NCBI GenBank assembly: GCA_030447925.1
Contig: JAUJNX010000009.1
Span: 125,572 to 189,571, forward strand
From: Egibacteraceae bacterium
GTDB taxonomy: Bacteria; Actinomycetota; Nitriliruptoria; Euzebyales; Egibacteraceae
DNA length: 64,000 nt
Direction: 5' to 3'
A program made the translations under genes and the position numbers. This document shows, piece by piece, positions 23,774 to 33,637 of the stretch. Every line of letters starts with the position of its first letter. The stretch's first letter is position 1. Below the pieces are notes generated by a model, which was not told where the DNA came from, ran no database searches, and saw only the letters and a program-made list of their open reading frames with translations.

Positions 23774-24660
23774 ATGTTGGATGTCCGCCGGCTGCGCCTC
23801 CTGCGCGAGGTCGCGGCGCGCAGGACCATCGCCGCCGCCGCCCAGGCGCTGGCGTTCACGCCCTCCGCGGTCTCCCAGCAGCTCGCCGCGCTGGAGCGCG
23901 AGGCGGGCGTCCCGCTCCTGGAGCGCGAGGGCCGCGGCGTCCGGCTGACCGAGGCCGCGCGCCGCCTCGTCGCCCACACCGAGGTCATCCTCGCCGACCT
24001 GGAGCGGGCCGAAGCCGACCTCGCCGCCACCGGGACCGCCGTGCGCGGGAGGGTGCGGCTGGGCGCGTTCCCGACCGCCGCGCGGGCGCTGGTCCCGCCC
24101 GCGGCCGGGGCGGTGCGCCGCGAGCACCCCGACGTCCGCGTCGTCCTGGTCGAGGGCGAGCCGCACGCGACCCTGCCCGCGCTGCGCCTGGGGGACCTGG
24201 ACGCCGCCGTCGTCCACCGCTACGACCTGCTGCCCGCCCGTGAGGACCCGGGCGTGGAGCTGCGCGAGCTGCTCGTCGACCCGCTGTGGGTGGCGCTGCC
24301 GCCCGGCGACCCCGCGGCCGGGCCGGGGCCGGTCCGACTCGCCGACCTGCGCGACCGCCGGTGGATCGGCGGGGCCCCGGACACCTCCTGCTACACCGTG
24401 GTGATCCAGGCCTGCGCGCTGGCGGGCTACCGGCCGGGCTGGGCGTGGCGCTCGTGCCGGGCCTGGCGCTGACGGGGACCGCGACCGGCGCGGTCCTCCG
24501 CCCGGTCGGCGAGCTGCCCCTGTCCCGCCGCGTCCTGGCGGGCGCGCGCGCCGGCAGCGCGAGCGCCCCGGCCATCGCGGCGGTGCTCGAGGCGCTGGCG
24601 GCCGCGGCGGCGGGGGTGCGGGCCGGAGGGTGGCCGCTCGCCGGGCGCGGGGACGTGTGA
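23774..24660 (+). pseudogene. LysR-family regulator, broken by internal deletion/frameshift
   Basis: The N-terminal part reads 'MLDVRRLRLLREVAARRTIA', 'AAAQALAFTPSAVSQQLAAL', 'VPLLEREGRGVRLTEAARRL', a LysR HTH, then the effector domain to 'CALAGYRPG'. There the frame breaks (about 24438). Another frame continues 'GLGVALVPGLALTGTATGAV' to TGA 24660. Compared with typical LysR proteins, about 18-20 residues between 'GYRP' and 'GLGVALVP' are missing. A real deletion therefore looks likely rather than a single-base error. It is divergent from the EamA gene it presumably controlled. Confidence 0.7.
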
Positions 24661-24692
24661 CCATGGCAGCAGGATCGCGGGGAGGGGTGGCG

Positions 24693-26118
24693 ATGGCTGG
24701 GGACCGGCACGCGGGGCAGGCGGTCGAGTGGCTCGGGGCGCGCATCGACGTCGGGGACCTCGACGCCGTCCTCGCGGGCGGGGCGCCGGAGGCGGTGGCG
24801 CTGCTGCACGGGAGCGGCCACCCGCGGCCCGTCCTCGGCATCGACCTGACCGCGTCGCCGGGGCGGGACGGGAGCCTGGCGCTGCGGGGGACGGTCCGGC
24901 TGGCCGGCCCGCGGTCGCCGGGCCGCGCGCTGTCGCGGGAGCTGGCGGCGGCGGCGGTGCCGGTGGCCGCGGCGCTGCTCCTGGGCCCGATCCGGGCGCC
25001 GCTGGCCGCCCTGACCGTGGGCGCCGCCGCGGTGCGCGCCCGCCAGGCGGCCCAGGCGGCGCCGGCGGCCGGGCCGGTCCCCGAACCGGCCACCGGGACG
25101 GCGTTCGGCGGGGAGGTCGACCTGGACCAGCGCCTCACCGCGGGCGGGACCCGGCGCAGCGTCACCGCCGCGGCCGACGTCGCCCGGCCCACCGCCGACG
25201 ACGTCGTCGCCTTCGCGCGGGTGCTCCTGGACGTCGCCCGCCAGGCGGCCGGGGCCCCTGACGACGACGCCTTCTTCGCCGGGCGCACCTACACGTTGGG
25301 CCCCCCGCCGCCGCCGGCGCCGGCCGGGCTGGACACCCTCGGTGGTCTCGACGAGGTCGTCGACCAGCTGCGTGAGGTCGCGACCTCCTTCCAACACCCC
25401 GAGGTGATGCGGCGCTGGGGGCCCGCCGGCCCCGCGGGATCCTGCTCTACGGCCCGCCCGGCACCGGCAAGACCACGCTGGCGCGGGCGCTGGCCGCCGA
25501 GGTCGGCGCCACCGTGCGCGAGATCCGGGTGCCCGACGTCCTGTCGATGTGGGTCGGGTCCTCGGAGCGCAACCTGCAGAAGGTCTTCGCGCAGGCGCGC
25601 CGGGCGACGCGGCCGACCCTGCTGCTGTTCGACGAGTTCGAGAGCATCATCTCCTACACCGGCCAGGCCCGCGACGCGGCCAGCCAGATGAACAACGCGC
25701 TCGCCGGGCTGTTCAAGCAGGAGATGAGCACGCTGGTGGACGCCAACCCCAACGTGCTGGTGGTCGCGACCACCAACTTCCCGGAGCGGGTCGACGAGTC
25801 GCTGGTCCGCGCGGGGCGCTTCGACATCAAGCTGGAGGTGCCGCTGCCCGACACCGCGGCGCGCGCGGACATCCTGCTCACGCTCCTGCGCCTGCTGGTC
25901 GCCGAGGACGGGGCCACGGGGGCCCGCCTGCTCGCCGGCGACATCGACGTCGACGAGCTCGCCCGGCTCACCCCCGGCAGGAGCGGGGCGGACCTCGACG
26001 AGCTGCTGCGCCGCGTGATCATGGCCAGGCGCTCGGCGAGGCGCGCGGCGCGGACGCCGGGCCGATCACCCAGGCCGACCTGCGCGCCGCGGCAACCCGG
26101 ATGCGCGACGCCGGCTGA
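24693..26118 (+). CDS. AAA+ ATPase (CDC48/FtsH-type module), two frameshifts
   Basis: Start ATG 24693 is preceded by GGGGAGGGG. The first 240 residues form an Ala-rich domain without a recognised fold. The AAA+ module follows: 'LGGLDEVVDQLREVATSFQ', Walker A 'GILLYGPPGTGKTTLARALA', Walker B 'TLLLFDEFESIISYTG', sensor-1 'VLVVATTNFPERVDESLV', then RAGRFD. Frames break near 25430 (a G run before Walker A) and near 26035, after which 'GPITQADLRAAATRMRDAG' ends at 26118. It is probably a protein-remodelling ATPase; the partner is unknown. Confidence 0.75.
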
Positions 26119-26129
26119 CCCTCCGGGCG

Positions 26130-26777
26130 CTAGAGGCGGCCCAGGAGGGCGCGGGGGTCGTCGACGACCAGCATCGCGCCGGCGTCGGTGAGCTCGGTGG
26201 CGCCGAAGCCGCCGCAGCGCACGCCGATGGCGCGCGCGCCGATGCGGGTCGCGGCCTCCGCGTCCCAGGGGCTGTCGCCGACCATCGTGGCGGCCACGGG
26301 CCCCACGCCCAGCTGCTCGCAGGCGGCCAGCACCGAGTCCGGGCCCGGCTTGCTGGTGTCGACCTCGTCCCCGTGGGTCAGGTCGAAGTCCTTGCGCCCC
26401 AGCACGCCGAGGAGCACGTCGACCATCGCGCCGCTCGCGGAGGTCGCGACCACGAAGGGCACGCCGCGCGCGCCGAGGTCGTCGATGAGGTCGGGTCCGC
26501 CGGGCGTGGGGCGGACCGCGTCGGCCCGCGCCAGGAACGCCTCCTCGTGGCGGCCCTTGAGCTCGTCGATCAGGTCGCCGAGATCGGCGGCCGACCGCCC
26601 CAGCACCCAGGGCAGCAGGCGGTCCCCGCCCATCCCGATGGCCCGGTGGACGCGCCACAGCGGCGCCTCCAGCCCGGCGCCACGCAGCACCTGGTCCCAG
26701 GCGAGCACGTGGTGGTGGACGCTGTCGACCAGGGTGCCGTCGAGGTCGAGGACGACGCCGGTGCGGTATTCGCTCAT
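26130..26777 (-). CDS. HAD-family phosphatase (phosphoglycolate/beta-PGM-like)
   Basis: A 215-residue HAD hydrolase with C1-type helical cap. Motif I 'GVVLDLDGTLVDSVHHHVLA', motif II 'PFVVATSASGAMVD', motif III Lys in 'VDTSKPGPDSVLAACEQLG', motif IV 'ATMVGDSPWDAEAATRIGA'. This subfamily dephosphorylates small metabolites such as phosphoglycolate or sugar phosphates. It is convergent with the AAA+ gene, with 11 nt between stops. Confidence 0.85.
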   Translation of the reverse strand: MSEYRTGVVLDLDGTLVDSVHHHVLAWDQVLRGAGLEAPLWRVHRAIGMGGDRLLPWVLGRSAADLGDLIDELKGRHEEAFLARADAVRPTPGGPDLIDDLGARGVPFVVATSASGAMVDVLLGVLGRKDFDLTHGDEVDTSKPGPDSVLAACEQLGVGPVAATMVGDSPWDAEAATRIGARAIGVRCGGFGATELTDAGAMLVVDDPRALLGRL

Positions 26778-26814
26778 GCGGCTGTCTCGCCCGCCGGGCG
26801 GGTCGGCAAACCCC

Positions 26815-27126
26815 TCAGACCGCCGCGTCCAGGACCCCGCGCGCCGCGTCCTCGTCCTCCGGCGCCACGTACAGCTCGAACCCGCGGCCGCGGCGCTCGA
26901 CCAGGGCCGCCTCGAGGTCCCGGACGGCCAGCATGCGCACGACGAGGTCGCCCTCGAGCCGCGAGTCGGCGACGAGGATCATCCGCCAGCCGGCGGGCGC
27001 AGCGGAGTAATCCCGGGTGTTCACAACGGCAGCCCTCTTCACAGAGGGGTCACGGTACCCCGGGTCGGGGGGTGGCAGGTATCCCCCGGTTGGAGGGGTG
27101 GGGCGGGTCATGTGGGACTGCCTCAC
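26815..27126 (-). CDS. Small DUF2007-like protein
   Basis: Up to 103 residues. The conserved portion is the last 55: 'MILVADSRLEGDLVVRMLAV' and 'LYVAPEDEDAARGVLDAAV', which resemble DUF2007, the putative signal-transducing 'LV.......A..L...GI.A.V....LYV...D...A' pattern. The start is unclear, with candidates at ATG 27126, an internal GTG after AAGAGGG, or ATG 26985. Function is unknown. Confidence 0.5.
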   Translation of the reverse strand: MRQSHMTRPTPPTGGYLPPPDPGYRDPSVKRAAVVNTRDYSAAPAGWRMILVADSRLEGDLVVRMLAVRDLEAALVERRGRGFELYVAPEDEDAARGVLDAAV

Positions 27127-27259
27127 GTGGTAAGCGGGGATGCGGCATGACAGGGTGGAACAGGACGCTACCTGGGGTACGGGCTGCCGCTGGGGTACGG
27201 GCCGCTGCCAGGTGGGCAGAGGTTGCCCCGTCCGCCCCGAACGGTGACAGGAGCTCCGG

Positions 27260-27913
27260 GTGAACGGTGAGGTCAGGGTCGTCCAGGATGTCCCCGCGGG
27301 GTTCGCGGGGATCGTCCGCCAGGTCCGGCCCTCGTCGCTGGCCGTGTCCGGCGGGTCGACCGCCAGGGCGGCCTACGCGGCGCTGGCCGGCTTCGCCGAC
27401 CTCGACTGGACCGGCGTCGACGTGCTCATCGGCGACGAGCGCTGGGTCCCCGTCGACGACCCCGATTCCAACGAGGGCATGGCCCGCTCGGTCCTGTTCG
27501 ACGGCACCGCCGCGCGCGTGCACTCGGCCCGCGGGGCCGGCGCCGACATCGAGTCGGCCGCGGCGGCCTACGACGAGGTCGTGGCCGGGTTCCCCGTCAT
27601 CGACCTCATCCACCTGGGCGTCGGCGCGGACGGGCACACCGCCTCGCTGTTCCCCGGGTCACCGGCGCTGGCCGTGACCGACCGGCTGGTCGTGTCCACC
27701 GAGGACGGCCACCACCCCCACGCCCGCCTGACCTTCACCTACCCGGCGATCGCGCGCGGCCGCCTGGTCGTGCTCACCGTCGCGGGAGCGGAGAAGCGCG
27801 AGGTCGTCCAGCGCATCCGCGCCGGTGAGGACCTCCCGGCGGCGCGCGTGCGGGCCGAGGAGGTCCTCTGGCTGGTCGACCCCGCGGCGGCCGGGGTCGC
27901 GCCGACCGGCTGA
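27260..27913 (+). CDS. pgl: 6-phosphogluconolactonase
   Basis: A 217-residue protein, slightly short for the family (about 240-260). 'SSLAVSGGSTARAAYAAL' is the N-terminal sugar-phosphate loop, 'VDVLIGDERWVPVDDPDSNE' and 'IDLIHLGVGADGHTASLFPG' are diagnostic PGL motifs. It hydrolyses 6-phosphogluconolactone in the oxidative pentose phosphate pathway. GTG 27260 follows CAGGAG. No other pathway gene is adjacent. Confidence 0.92.
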   Translation: MNGEVRVVQDVPAGFAGIVRQVRPSSLAVSGGSTARAAYAALAGFADLDWTGVDVLIGDERWVPVDDPDSNEGMARSVLFDGTAARVHSARGAGADIESAAAAYDEVVAGFPVIDLIHLGVGADGHTASLFPGSPALAVTDRLVVSTEDGHHPHARLTFTYPAIARGRLVVLTVAGAEKREVVQRIRAGEDLPAARVRAEEVLWLVDPAAAGVAPTG

Positions 27914-28021
27914 CCGCGCCACCATCGTCGGTGGGCCCGTTCGCGACACGTCCGTCGCAGCGCGCCCGCTGCCACCTCGGCGCCCGCACCGCCACGCCCT
28001 CGCACGCCACGGAGGCACCTG

Positions 28022-29478
28022 ATGACGTCCACCCTCACCCCGACCCGCGGCCACCTGGTCGACGGCCACTGGGTCGTCGGCAAGCCGCTGGAGACGATCC
28101 CCATCGTCGACCCCGCCAGCGGCCAGCGCATCGCCACGAAACCCGCCGGCGACCGGGCCGACGCCCGCGAGGCGGCGGCGGCCGCGCGCCGCGCGGTCGG
28201 GCGGCGCCCGGCTGGGCCGCCCGGCCGGCGGAGGAGCGCGCGCTGGTCCTGCGCGCCCTCGCCGATGCCGTGACCCGGGATGCCGAGCGCCTCGCCGCGC
28301 TGCAGACCTCCGACAACGGCAAGCCGCTGGCGGCCTCGCGCGGTGACGTGCTCGCCGCCGCGGGGACGCTGCGCCAGTACGCCGAGCTCGGCCCCCTGCA
28401 CCGCGGCCGGTCGCTGTCGGGCGCCCGGGCGGCCATCGACCTCATGGTCCCCGAGCCCTACGGCGTGGCCGCCGTCATCGTCCCCTGGAACGACCCCCTC
28501 GGCATCGCCGCGGGGCTGGTCGGCGCCGCGCTGGTGACCGGCAACACGGTGGTCCTGAAGCCGTCGGAGCGGGCGCCGCTCGCGCTCATCCGGCTGATGG
28601 AGCTGCTCGACGCCCCGGCCGGGGTCGCCAACCTGCTGCTCGGCGACGGCCGCGCCGGCGCCGCCCTGGTCGAGGACCCCGACGTCGACCTGGTCTGCCA
28701 CGTCGGGTCGATGGCCACGGGCCGGGCGATCGCGGCCCGCTGCGGCGAGCTGCTGCGCAAGGCGGTCCTGGAGCTGGGCGGCAACGACGCCCTGGTCGTC
28801 GACGAGGGCGTCGACCCGGCCTGGGCGGCGGAGCAGGCCGCGGCCGGGGCGTTCGCCAACGCGGGGCAGATCTGCACCTCGGTGGAGCGCATCTACGTGC
28901 ACCGGGCCGTCGCGGCGCCCTTCCTGGAGGCGCTCAGCGCCCGGGCCGAGGCCCTGGTGGTCGGCGACGGCCGCGACGAGGAGACCGAGATGGGCCCGCT
29001 GGTCGACGCCCGCCACCGCGACGGCGTCCATGAGCAGGTCGAGCGCGCGCTGGCCGCCGGGGCGACCGCGCTGACCGGCGGGCGGGCGCCCGAGGGCGCC
29101 GGCTTCTTCTACCCCCCGACGGTCCTCACCGGGGTGACCGACGACATGGCGGTCATGACCGAGGAGACCTTCGGCCCCGTCGCGCCCGTCCGCGTCGTGG
29201 ACTCCTTCGACGAGGGCCTGGCCCTGGCCGACGGCACCGAGTACGGGCTGGCGGCCAGCGTCCTGACGCCGTCGCAGGAGCGCGCGCAGGAGGCGTGGCG
29301 CCGCCTGCGGGTCGGGACCGTCAAGGTCAACGCGGTCTGGGGCGGCGCCCCGGGCGGGGCCGCGGAGCCCCACAAGCGCAGCGGCCGCGGCTACGGCTAC
29401 GGCCCCGAGCTCCTCGACGAGGTCACGACCACCAAGGTCGTCCACTACCGCCCGGCGCCGACCCCGCCCGGCGCCTGA
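28022..29478 (+). CDS. NAD(P)-dependent aldehyde dehydrogenase, one frameshift
   Basis: It begins at ATG 28022 with 'RGHLVDGHWVVGKPLETIPI'. The frame shifts near 28200 (about residue 60) and continues 'ERALVLRALADAVTRDAERL'. Motifs: 'GVAAVIVPWNDPLGIAAGLV', 'VVLKPSERAPLALIRLMELL', the general base Glu in 'AVLELGGNDALVVDEG', catalytic Cys in 'NAGQICTSVERIYVHRA' and 'EETFGPVAPVRVVDSFDEGL'. All ALDH catalytic elements are present, so the break is more likely a sequence error than decay. Its 3' end overlaps the convergent MFS gene by 34 nt. Confidence 0.82.
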
Positions 29479-30674
29479 GGCGCACCCCCGGCCCGCGCCG
29501 GCCGCTGGGGTCGGGGGGTGCGCAGGCGGGTCGCGGGGACCGCGGCCAGGAGCAGGGCCGCGGTCCCCGCAGCGGCGACCGGGGCGAACCCCGCCAACTC
29601 GTACACGGGCCCCAGGCCCGCGGTCGCCAGCGACGCCGCCAGGTAGGTGGCGCCGCTGTACAGGGCCATCACCGGCCCGCGGGCGTCACCGCCGCGGCGG
29701 GCCAGCAGGGTGACGAGCAGGTTCAGCCCGGCGTGGTTGGCGAAGCCCCAGGCGACCGCGAGCGCCAGCAGGACGGGCACGCGCGCCGCGGCGGCGGGCA
29801 GCAGCGCGTAGCAGCCCGCGAGCGCCACGACGACGGGGGCCAGCAGGCGCGCGGGCCCGGCGTCGTCCAGGCGCCCGTCCACCAGGCCGGCCGCGCCGAA
29901 GCCGATCCCGTAGGCGAGGGCGATCAGGCCGGCCGCGGCGGCGCCGGACCCGTGCAGCGCGCGGACGTGGTAGCCGAGGTAGCCGTAGCTGCCGTAGAAG
30001 GCGGCCATGTAGGCGACGACGACGAGCAGGAGCGCCGGCACCCCGGGCCGCCGCAGCGCCTCGCGGTAGCGGGCGGGGGCCGCGCCGCGGCGGCGCCGGT
30101 CCGCGGCGGCGGGCAGCAGGCCCAGCAGCGCCACCATCCCCGCCGCCATGCCGGCCAGGACCACGAACACCCCGCGCCAGCCGACCAGGTCGCCGAGGCC
30201 CGCCGCCGCGGGTACCGCCGCCACCATCGCGACCGACCAGCCGAGCAGGACGCGGCCCAGGACCCGCGCCTCCGACCCCGGCGGCGCCACCTCGCCCGCC
30301 AGCGCGTAGCCGACGGGCAGGGTCACGCCGGCGGCCACCCCGGCGAGCGCTTGGCCGGCCGCGAGCCACAGCCAGCCCTGCGCGGTCGCGCAGACCAGGA
30401 GTCCGGCGGCCAGCAGGGCGGCCGCGCCGCGCAGGACGGCCCGCCGGGGGAGCGGGTCCAGGGCGCGGCCCAGGGCGACGGCGGACACCGCGGTGGCCAG
30501 GCCGTAGGCGCCCCCCGCCCGCCCCACGGCGGCGGGGCCGGTGCCCAGCGACGCCGCCACGTCGGGGAGCACCGGTGCGAGCAGCAGCGACTGCGCCCCC
30601 ACCACCGCGACCCCAGCCATCAGCACCCACGGCGCCGCACCCGCACCCGCGCCCGCCCGCCTGCTCGTCGTCAT
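29445..30674 (-). CDS. MFS transporter
   Basis: A 409-residue protein with about twelve hydrophobic helices. It has the MFS motif-A-like 'AVALGRALDPLPRRAVLRGA' between TM2 and TM3 and a cytoplasmic Arg-rich loop ('AAADRRRRGAAPARYREALR') at mid-protein. It resembles drug or metabolite efflux carriers (DHA1-like). Start ATG 30674 is divergent from an AsnC-type regulator 100 nt away, which is the natural candidate controller. Confidence 0.8.
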   Translation of the reverse strand: MTTSRRAGAGAGAAPWVLMAGVAVVGAQSLLLAPVLPDVAASLGTGPAAVGRAGGAYGLATAVSAVALGRALDPLPRRAVLRGAAALLAAGLLVCATAQGWLWLAAGQALAGVAAGVTLPVGYALAGEVAPPGSEARVLGRVLLGWSVAMVAAVPAAAGLGDLVGWRGVFVVLAGMAAGMVALLGLLPAAADRRRRGAAPARYREALRRPGVPALLLVVVAYMAAFYGSYGYLGYHVRALHGSGAAAAGLIALAYGIGFGAAGLVDGRLDDAGPARLLAPVVVALAGCYALLPAAAARVPVLLALAVAWGFANHAGLNLLVTLLARRGGDARGPVMALYSGATYLAASLATAGLGPVYELAGFAPVAAAGTAALLLAAVPATRLRTPRPQRPARAGGAPQAPGGVGAGR

Positions 30675-30774
30675 GACCCGACGGTACGCCGAACGGGGTA
30701 CGGTCTGAGCGGGAACCGGGCGCAGGAGATGAAGTCAAGACGGCGTTCGGCCAGAACCCCATGAGGAGATCGCC

Positions 30775-31221
30775 GTGGACGACGTGGACCGAACGCTGTT
30801 GGGCCTGCTGCAGGAGGACGCGACCCGCTCCTACGCCGACCTCGGCCGCGCGGTGCACCTGTCGGCCCCCGCGGCGCACGAGCGCGTGCGCAAGCTGCGA
30901 CGGGCCGGGGTCATCCGGCGCACCACCGTCGAGATCGACCCGGTCGCCCTCGGGCGCGGGCTGCTGGCGTTCGTGGAGATCGACACCGAGGGCTGGGTGA
31001 AGCAGCCGCTGGTCGAGGCGGTGCGCGACGACCCGCGCGTGGAGGACCTGCACTCCATCGCCGGTGACACCCACTTCCTGGCGAAGGTGCGCGTCGCCGA
31101 CCCGGGCGACCTGGAGGACCTCCTCCACGACCTCTACCGGGTCGACGGCGTGCGCAACACCCGCACCAGGGTCGTGCTCCAGACCTACGTGGAGCACGGA
31201 CCCGCGGCGGGTCAGCAGTAG
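30775..31221 (+). CDS. Lrp/AsnC-family transcriptional regulator
   Basis: A 148-residue full-length AsnC-type protein starting at GTG 30775. HTH: '[20 protein letters not shown]', '[20 protein letters not shown]'. RAM domain: '[20 protein letters not shown]', '[20 protein letters not shown]'. Upstream, 30675-30774 contains two GGTACGG/GGTACGC half-repeats that may be its sites. It is divergent from an MFS transporter, fitting Lrp control of amino-acid export. Confidence 0.88.
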   Translation: MDDVDRTLLGLLQEDATRSYADLGRAVHLSAPAAHERVRKLRRAGVIRRTTVEIDPVALGRGLLAFVEIDTEGWVKQPLVEAVRDDPRVEDLHSIAGDTHFLAKVRVADPGDLEDLLHDLYRVDGVRNTRTRVVLQTYVEHGPAAGQQ

Positions 31222-32501
31222 CGGCTCTCCGCCCCGATCGCGCGGTAGGGGCAGTCGGACTGCTCGAGCAGGTACAGCACGGCGTCGCGGTTGCGGGCGG
31301 TCTCGCGGCCGATGACCTCGTCGGGCGGGTAGAAGCCGGGGTTGCTGGTGCGCGGGTACATCTCGAAGGTGAACGCGAAGATGCCGTGCGCGCCCCACGC
31401 CCAGTCCGGGTAGGTCCCGTCGGCGATGTACAGCTCACTGGACTGCTGGGGTGTGTAGCCGTTGGTGGCGGCCATGGTCCGCCCCATGGTGGCGAAGGTG
31501 TCGTACTGGTCCTGGGTCATGCCGGTCGTGGCGTCGGCGTAGGTGAAGCCGAACGGCCAGAGGACGAGCTCCGAGTAGGTGTGGAAGTCGATCGACGTGC
31601 GGATCTGCTGGACGCCGCCGACGACCCGGCTGGCCACCAGGTCGCGCACCGCGCGCGTCTCCGGCGCGGAGAACGCCGACGGCCCGCGGTAGGTCGACGA
31701 CGACGGGTTGCCGCTGGACCCGCCGCAGCAGCCCCAGCGGTAGCCCCAGTTGCGGTTCGGGTCGGTGCCGACGTAGCGCGACCCGCTGTTGGGCTGGCGG
31801 TTCTTGCGCCACGACCGGTAGGTGCCGCTGGCGATGTCGTACTCGCTGCCGTCGGGGTTGACCTGGAACACGATCCAGGTCTCGCGGCTGTCGACGACGT
31901 TGCGGATCCGGGGGTCCGTGGCGTAGTCGCCGGTCAGCTCGGCGAGCAGGTACAGGCACATCTCGACGGTGAGGTGCTCGCGGGCGTGCTGGCCGCACAG
32001 GATCAGCGCCTCGGGCTCGGCCTCGTCGGCTGCGGCGTTGTCGCTGACCTTGGCCGCCCACAGCTGGCGGCCCTCGTGGGAGGTGCCGATGCTGCGGCGC
32101 TGCACCAGCCCCGGGTACGCCGCAGCCACGCGCTGCACCTCCGCCGACATCTCCGCGTAGTTGCGGTACGCCGAGTCGCTGGACGGGAAGTCCAGTGCCG
32201 TGGCGTCGGGCGCGGGCACCTCGGTCACCGCGAAGCCCAGCGACCGCAGGCGCCGCGCCTCCGCCGTCGTCGCGGTGACCGTCACCGCGGTCGCCTCGAC
32301 CGCGTCGATCGCCGCGCCCGTGGCGGCCACGGCGCTGCGGGCCTGCGGGGTCGCCGGGCCCTCCACCCGGTAGGTGGCCGCCCGCTCCTCGGGCAGGGCC
32401 CGGGCCGCGTCCGCCCCGCCCGCCGCCGTCGCCGAGGCGACCAGTGCGGTCGCCGCCAGCAGCGCCGCCGTGAGCCAGGTCCCGAACCGCCGTCGCCGCA
32501 T
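31212..32501 (-). CDS. Secreted M14 zinc carboxypeptidase
   Basis: A 429-residue protein with a Sec signal peptide ('[20 protein letters not shown]') and a roughly 90-residue propeptide. The M14 domain shows zinc ligands H-x2-E in '[20 protein letters not shown]' and a second His in '[17 protein letters not shown]'. It also has substrate-site '[12 protein letters not shown]' and '[16 protein letters not shown]', and catalytic Glu in '[20 protein letters not shown]'. It resembles carboxypeptidase T-type enzymes and should trim C-terminal residues of extracellular peptides. It overlaps the AsnC gene end by 10 nt. Confidence 0.92.
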   Translation of the reverse strand: MRRRRFGTWLTAALLAATALVASATAAGGADAARALPEERAATYRVEGPATPQARSAVAATGAAIDAVEATAVTVTATTAEARRLRSLGFAVTEVPAPDATALDFPSSDSAYRNYAEMSAEVQRVAAAYPGLVQRRSIGTSHEGRQLWAAKVSDNAAADEAEPEALILCGQHAREHLTVEMCLYLLAELTGDYATDPRIRNVVDSRETWIVFQVNPDGSEYDIASGTYRSWRKNRQPNSGSRYVGTDPNRNWGYRWGCCGGSSGNPSSSTYRGPSAFSAPETRAVRDLVASRVVGGVQQIRTSIDFHTYSELVLWPFGFTYADATTGMTQDQYDTFATMGRTMAATNGYTPQQSSELYIADGTYPDWAWGAHGIFAFTFEMYPRTSNPGFYPPDEVIGRETARNRDAVLYLLEQSDCPYRAIGAESRYC

Positions 32502-32584
32502 GCCGTCCCCCGTTCATCGTGCTCCGCGGATGGGTTGCACGGATCAGTGAAGCATGTCCGGAGGACGGACGGACGTCCTTCTCC

Positions 32585-33565
32585 TCAGGCGACCTCGGCG
32601 GTCACGCGGTCGAGGGCCGCGAGCTCGGCCAGGACCGCGGCGACGGTCACCCGCGCGAGGGCCGGGTCCGGCCGCGGCGCCCACGGATCGCCCTCGACGC
32701 CCGACCACACGACCCGGTGGCGGGGCCGGTCCGGGGGCGGTCCCCAGGCGGCGGGGCTGACGGGCCCGAACACCGTCACCGACGGCGTGCCGACGGCGAC
32801 CGCCAGGTGCGCGAGGCCCGTGTCGGAGCTCACCACCCGCGCGGCGCCCGCCACCAGCCGGGCCAGCGCGTCGAGGTCGGTGCGCCCCGCCACCACCGCG
32901 TCGCGGGGAAGCCCCGCGAGCCGGGCGACGCGGCGCGCGAGGTCGCGCTCGGCGGGTGAGCCGGTGACCAGGACGCGGCGGCCGGCGGCGTGCTCCGCGG
33001 CGGCGACGGCGGCGAAGCGGGTGGCGGGCCAGCGCACGGCTGCGCGCGCCGCCCCCGGGTGGACCAGGGTGGCGCCCGCCGGGTCCACCGGCACCGGCCC
33101 GTCGGGCACGTCCACGTCGACCAGGGATGGGTCGGCGGGGATGCCGTGGTGGCGGAGCAGGTGGCACCAGCGCGCGCGCTCGTGGGCCTCGGGGTCCCAG
33201 GGCGGGCCGTCCGCGCTCCGGGGCACGTCGGGGTGGGCGAAGGCGATCAGGCGGTCGGGGTCCGCGGCCAGCAGAGCGCGGTGGCTCTGCGGGCCGGAGC
33301 CGTGCAGGTTCACCGCCACCGCCGGCCGCCCCAGCGGGCCCGGGCCCAGCGGGGCGAGGGGCACGGCGGTGACGACCTCGTCGACCGCGCCGGTCCAGCG
33401 CGCCACCGGTTCCAGCCCCGCCGCGGTCACCAGCACCCGGCGGTGCCCGGGAAAGGCGGCCGCCAGCGCGCGCAGCGCGGGGACGGCGGCGAGCAGGTCG
33501 CCCAGCCCCAGCACCCGCAGCACCACCAGCACGGGCCCCGGCGCCGGGCGGCTCGGGGGGTGCAC
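32585..33565 (-). CDS. GT9-family glycosyltransferase (heptosyltransferase-like), last gene of heptose operon
   Basis: About 326 residues. GT-B/GT9 features: 'VLVVLRVLGLGDLLAAVPAL' at the N-terminus, 'GATLVHPGAARAAVRWPATR' and 'VVSSDTGLAHLAVAVGTPSV' plus TVFGP in the donor domain, as in WaaF/WaaC-type ADP-heptosyltransferases. Its GTG 33565 lies within a copy of the dispersed SD-bearing repeat, which also encodes the first residues. It is one of two GT9 enzymes in the cluster and probably transfers heptose to a cell-surface acceptor. Confidence 0.82.
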   Translation of the reverse strand: MHPPSRPAPGPVLVVLRVLGLGDLLAAVPALRALAAAFPGHRRVLVTAAGLEPVARWTGAVDEVVTAVPLAPLGPGPLGRPAVAVNLHGSGPQSHRALLAADPDRLIAFAHPDVPRSADGPPWDPEAHERARWCHLLRHHGIPADPSLVDVDVPDGPVPVDPAGATLVHPGAARAAVRWPATRFAAVAAAEHAAGRRVLVTGSPAERDLARRVARLAGLPRDAVVAGRTDLDALARLVAGAARVVSSDTGLAHLAVAVGTPSVTVFGPVSPAAWGPPPDRPRHRVVWSGVEGDPWAPRPDPALARVTVAAVLAELAALDRVTAEVA

Positions 33566-33637
33566 CTCAGGCGCCGGGCGGCTCGGGGATCAGTCGCCGG
33601 GCGGCTCAGGGGGTGCACCTCAGGCGCCGGGCGGCTC
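33542..33637. repeat. Dispersed GC-rich repeat, four copies, between SDR and GT9 genes
   Basis: CGCCGGGCGGCTC occurs at 33542-33554, 33572-33584, 33595-33607 and 33625-33637. Two copies carry the longer form GGTGCACCTCAG plus this core (33559-33584, 33612-33637). On the minus strand this reads GAGCCGCCCGGCGCCTGAGGTGCACC, nearly the same as the unit after thrC. It starts at the SDR stop codon and ends at the GT9 start codon, filling the whole intergenic space. Confidence 0.85.

Noticed and set aside
25654..26658. Minus-strand frame extending from the HAD gene region into the AAA+ gene.
   Set aside because: The real HAD protein ends at 26130 in another frame; the rest is antisense to Walker A/B sequence.
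27170..27215. Short near-repeat CTGGGGTACGGGC(T)GCCG before pgl, considered as a regulator site.
   Set aside because: Two imperfect copies only, no symmetry and no adjacent regulator gene.
29295..30764. Long plus-strand frame across the MFS transporter.
   Set aside because: Its product is a charged low-complexity antisense shadow; the minus-strand MFS helices are unmistakable.
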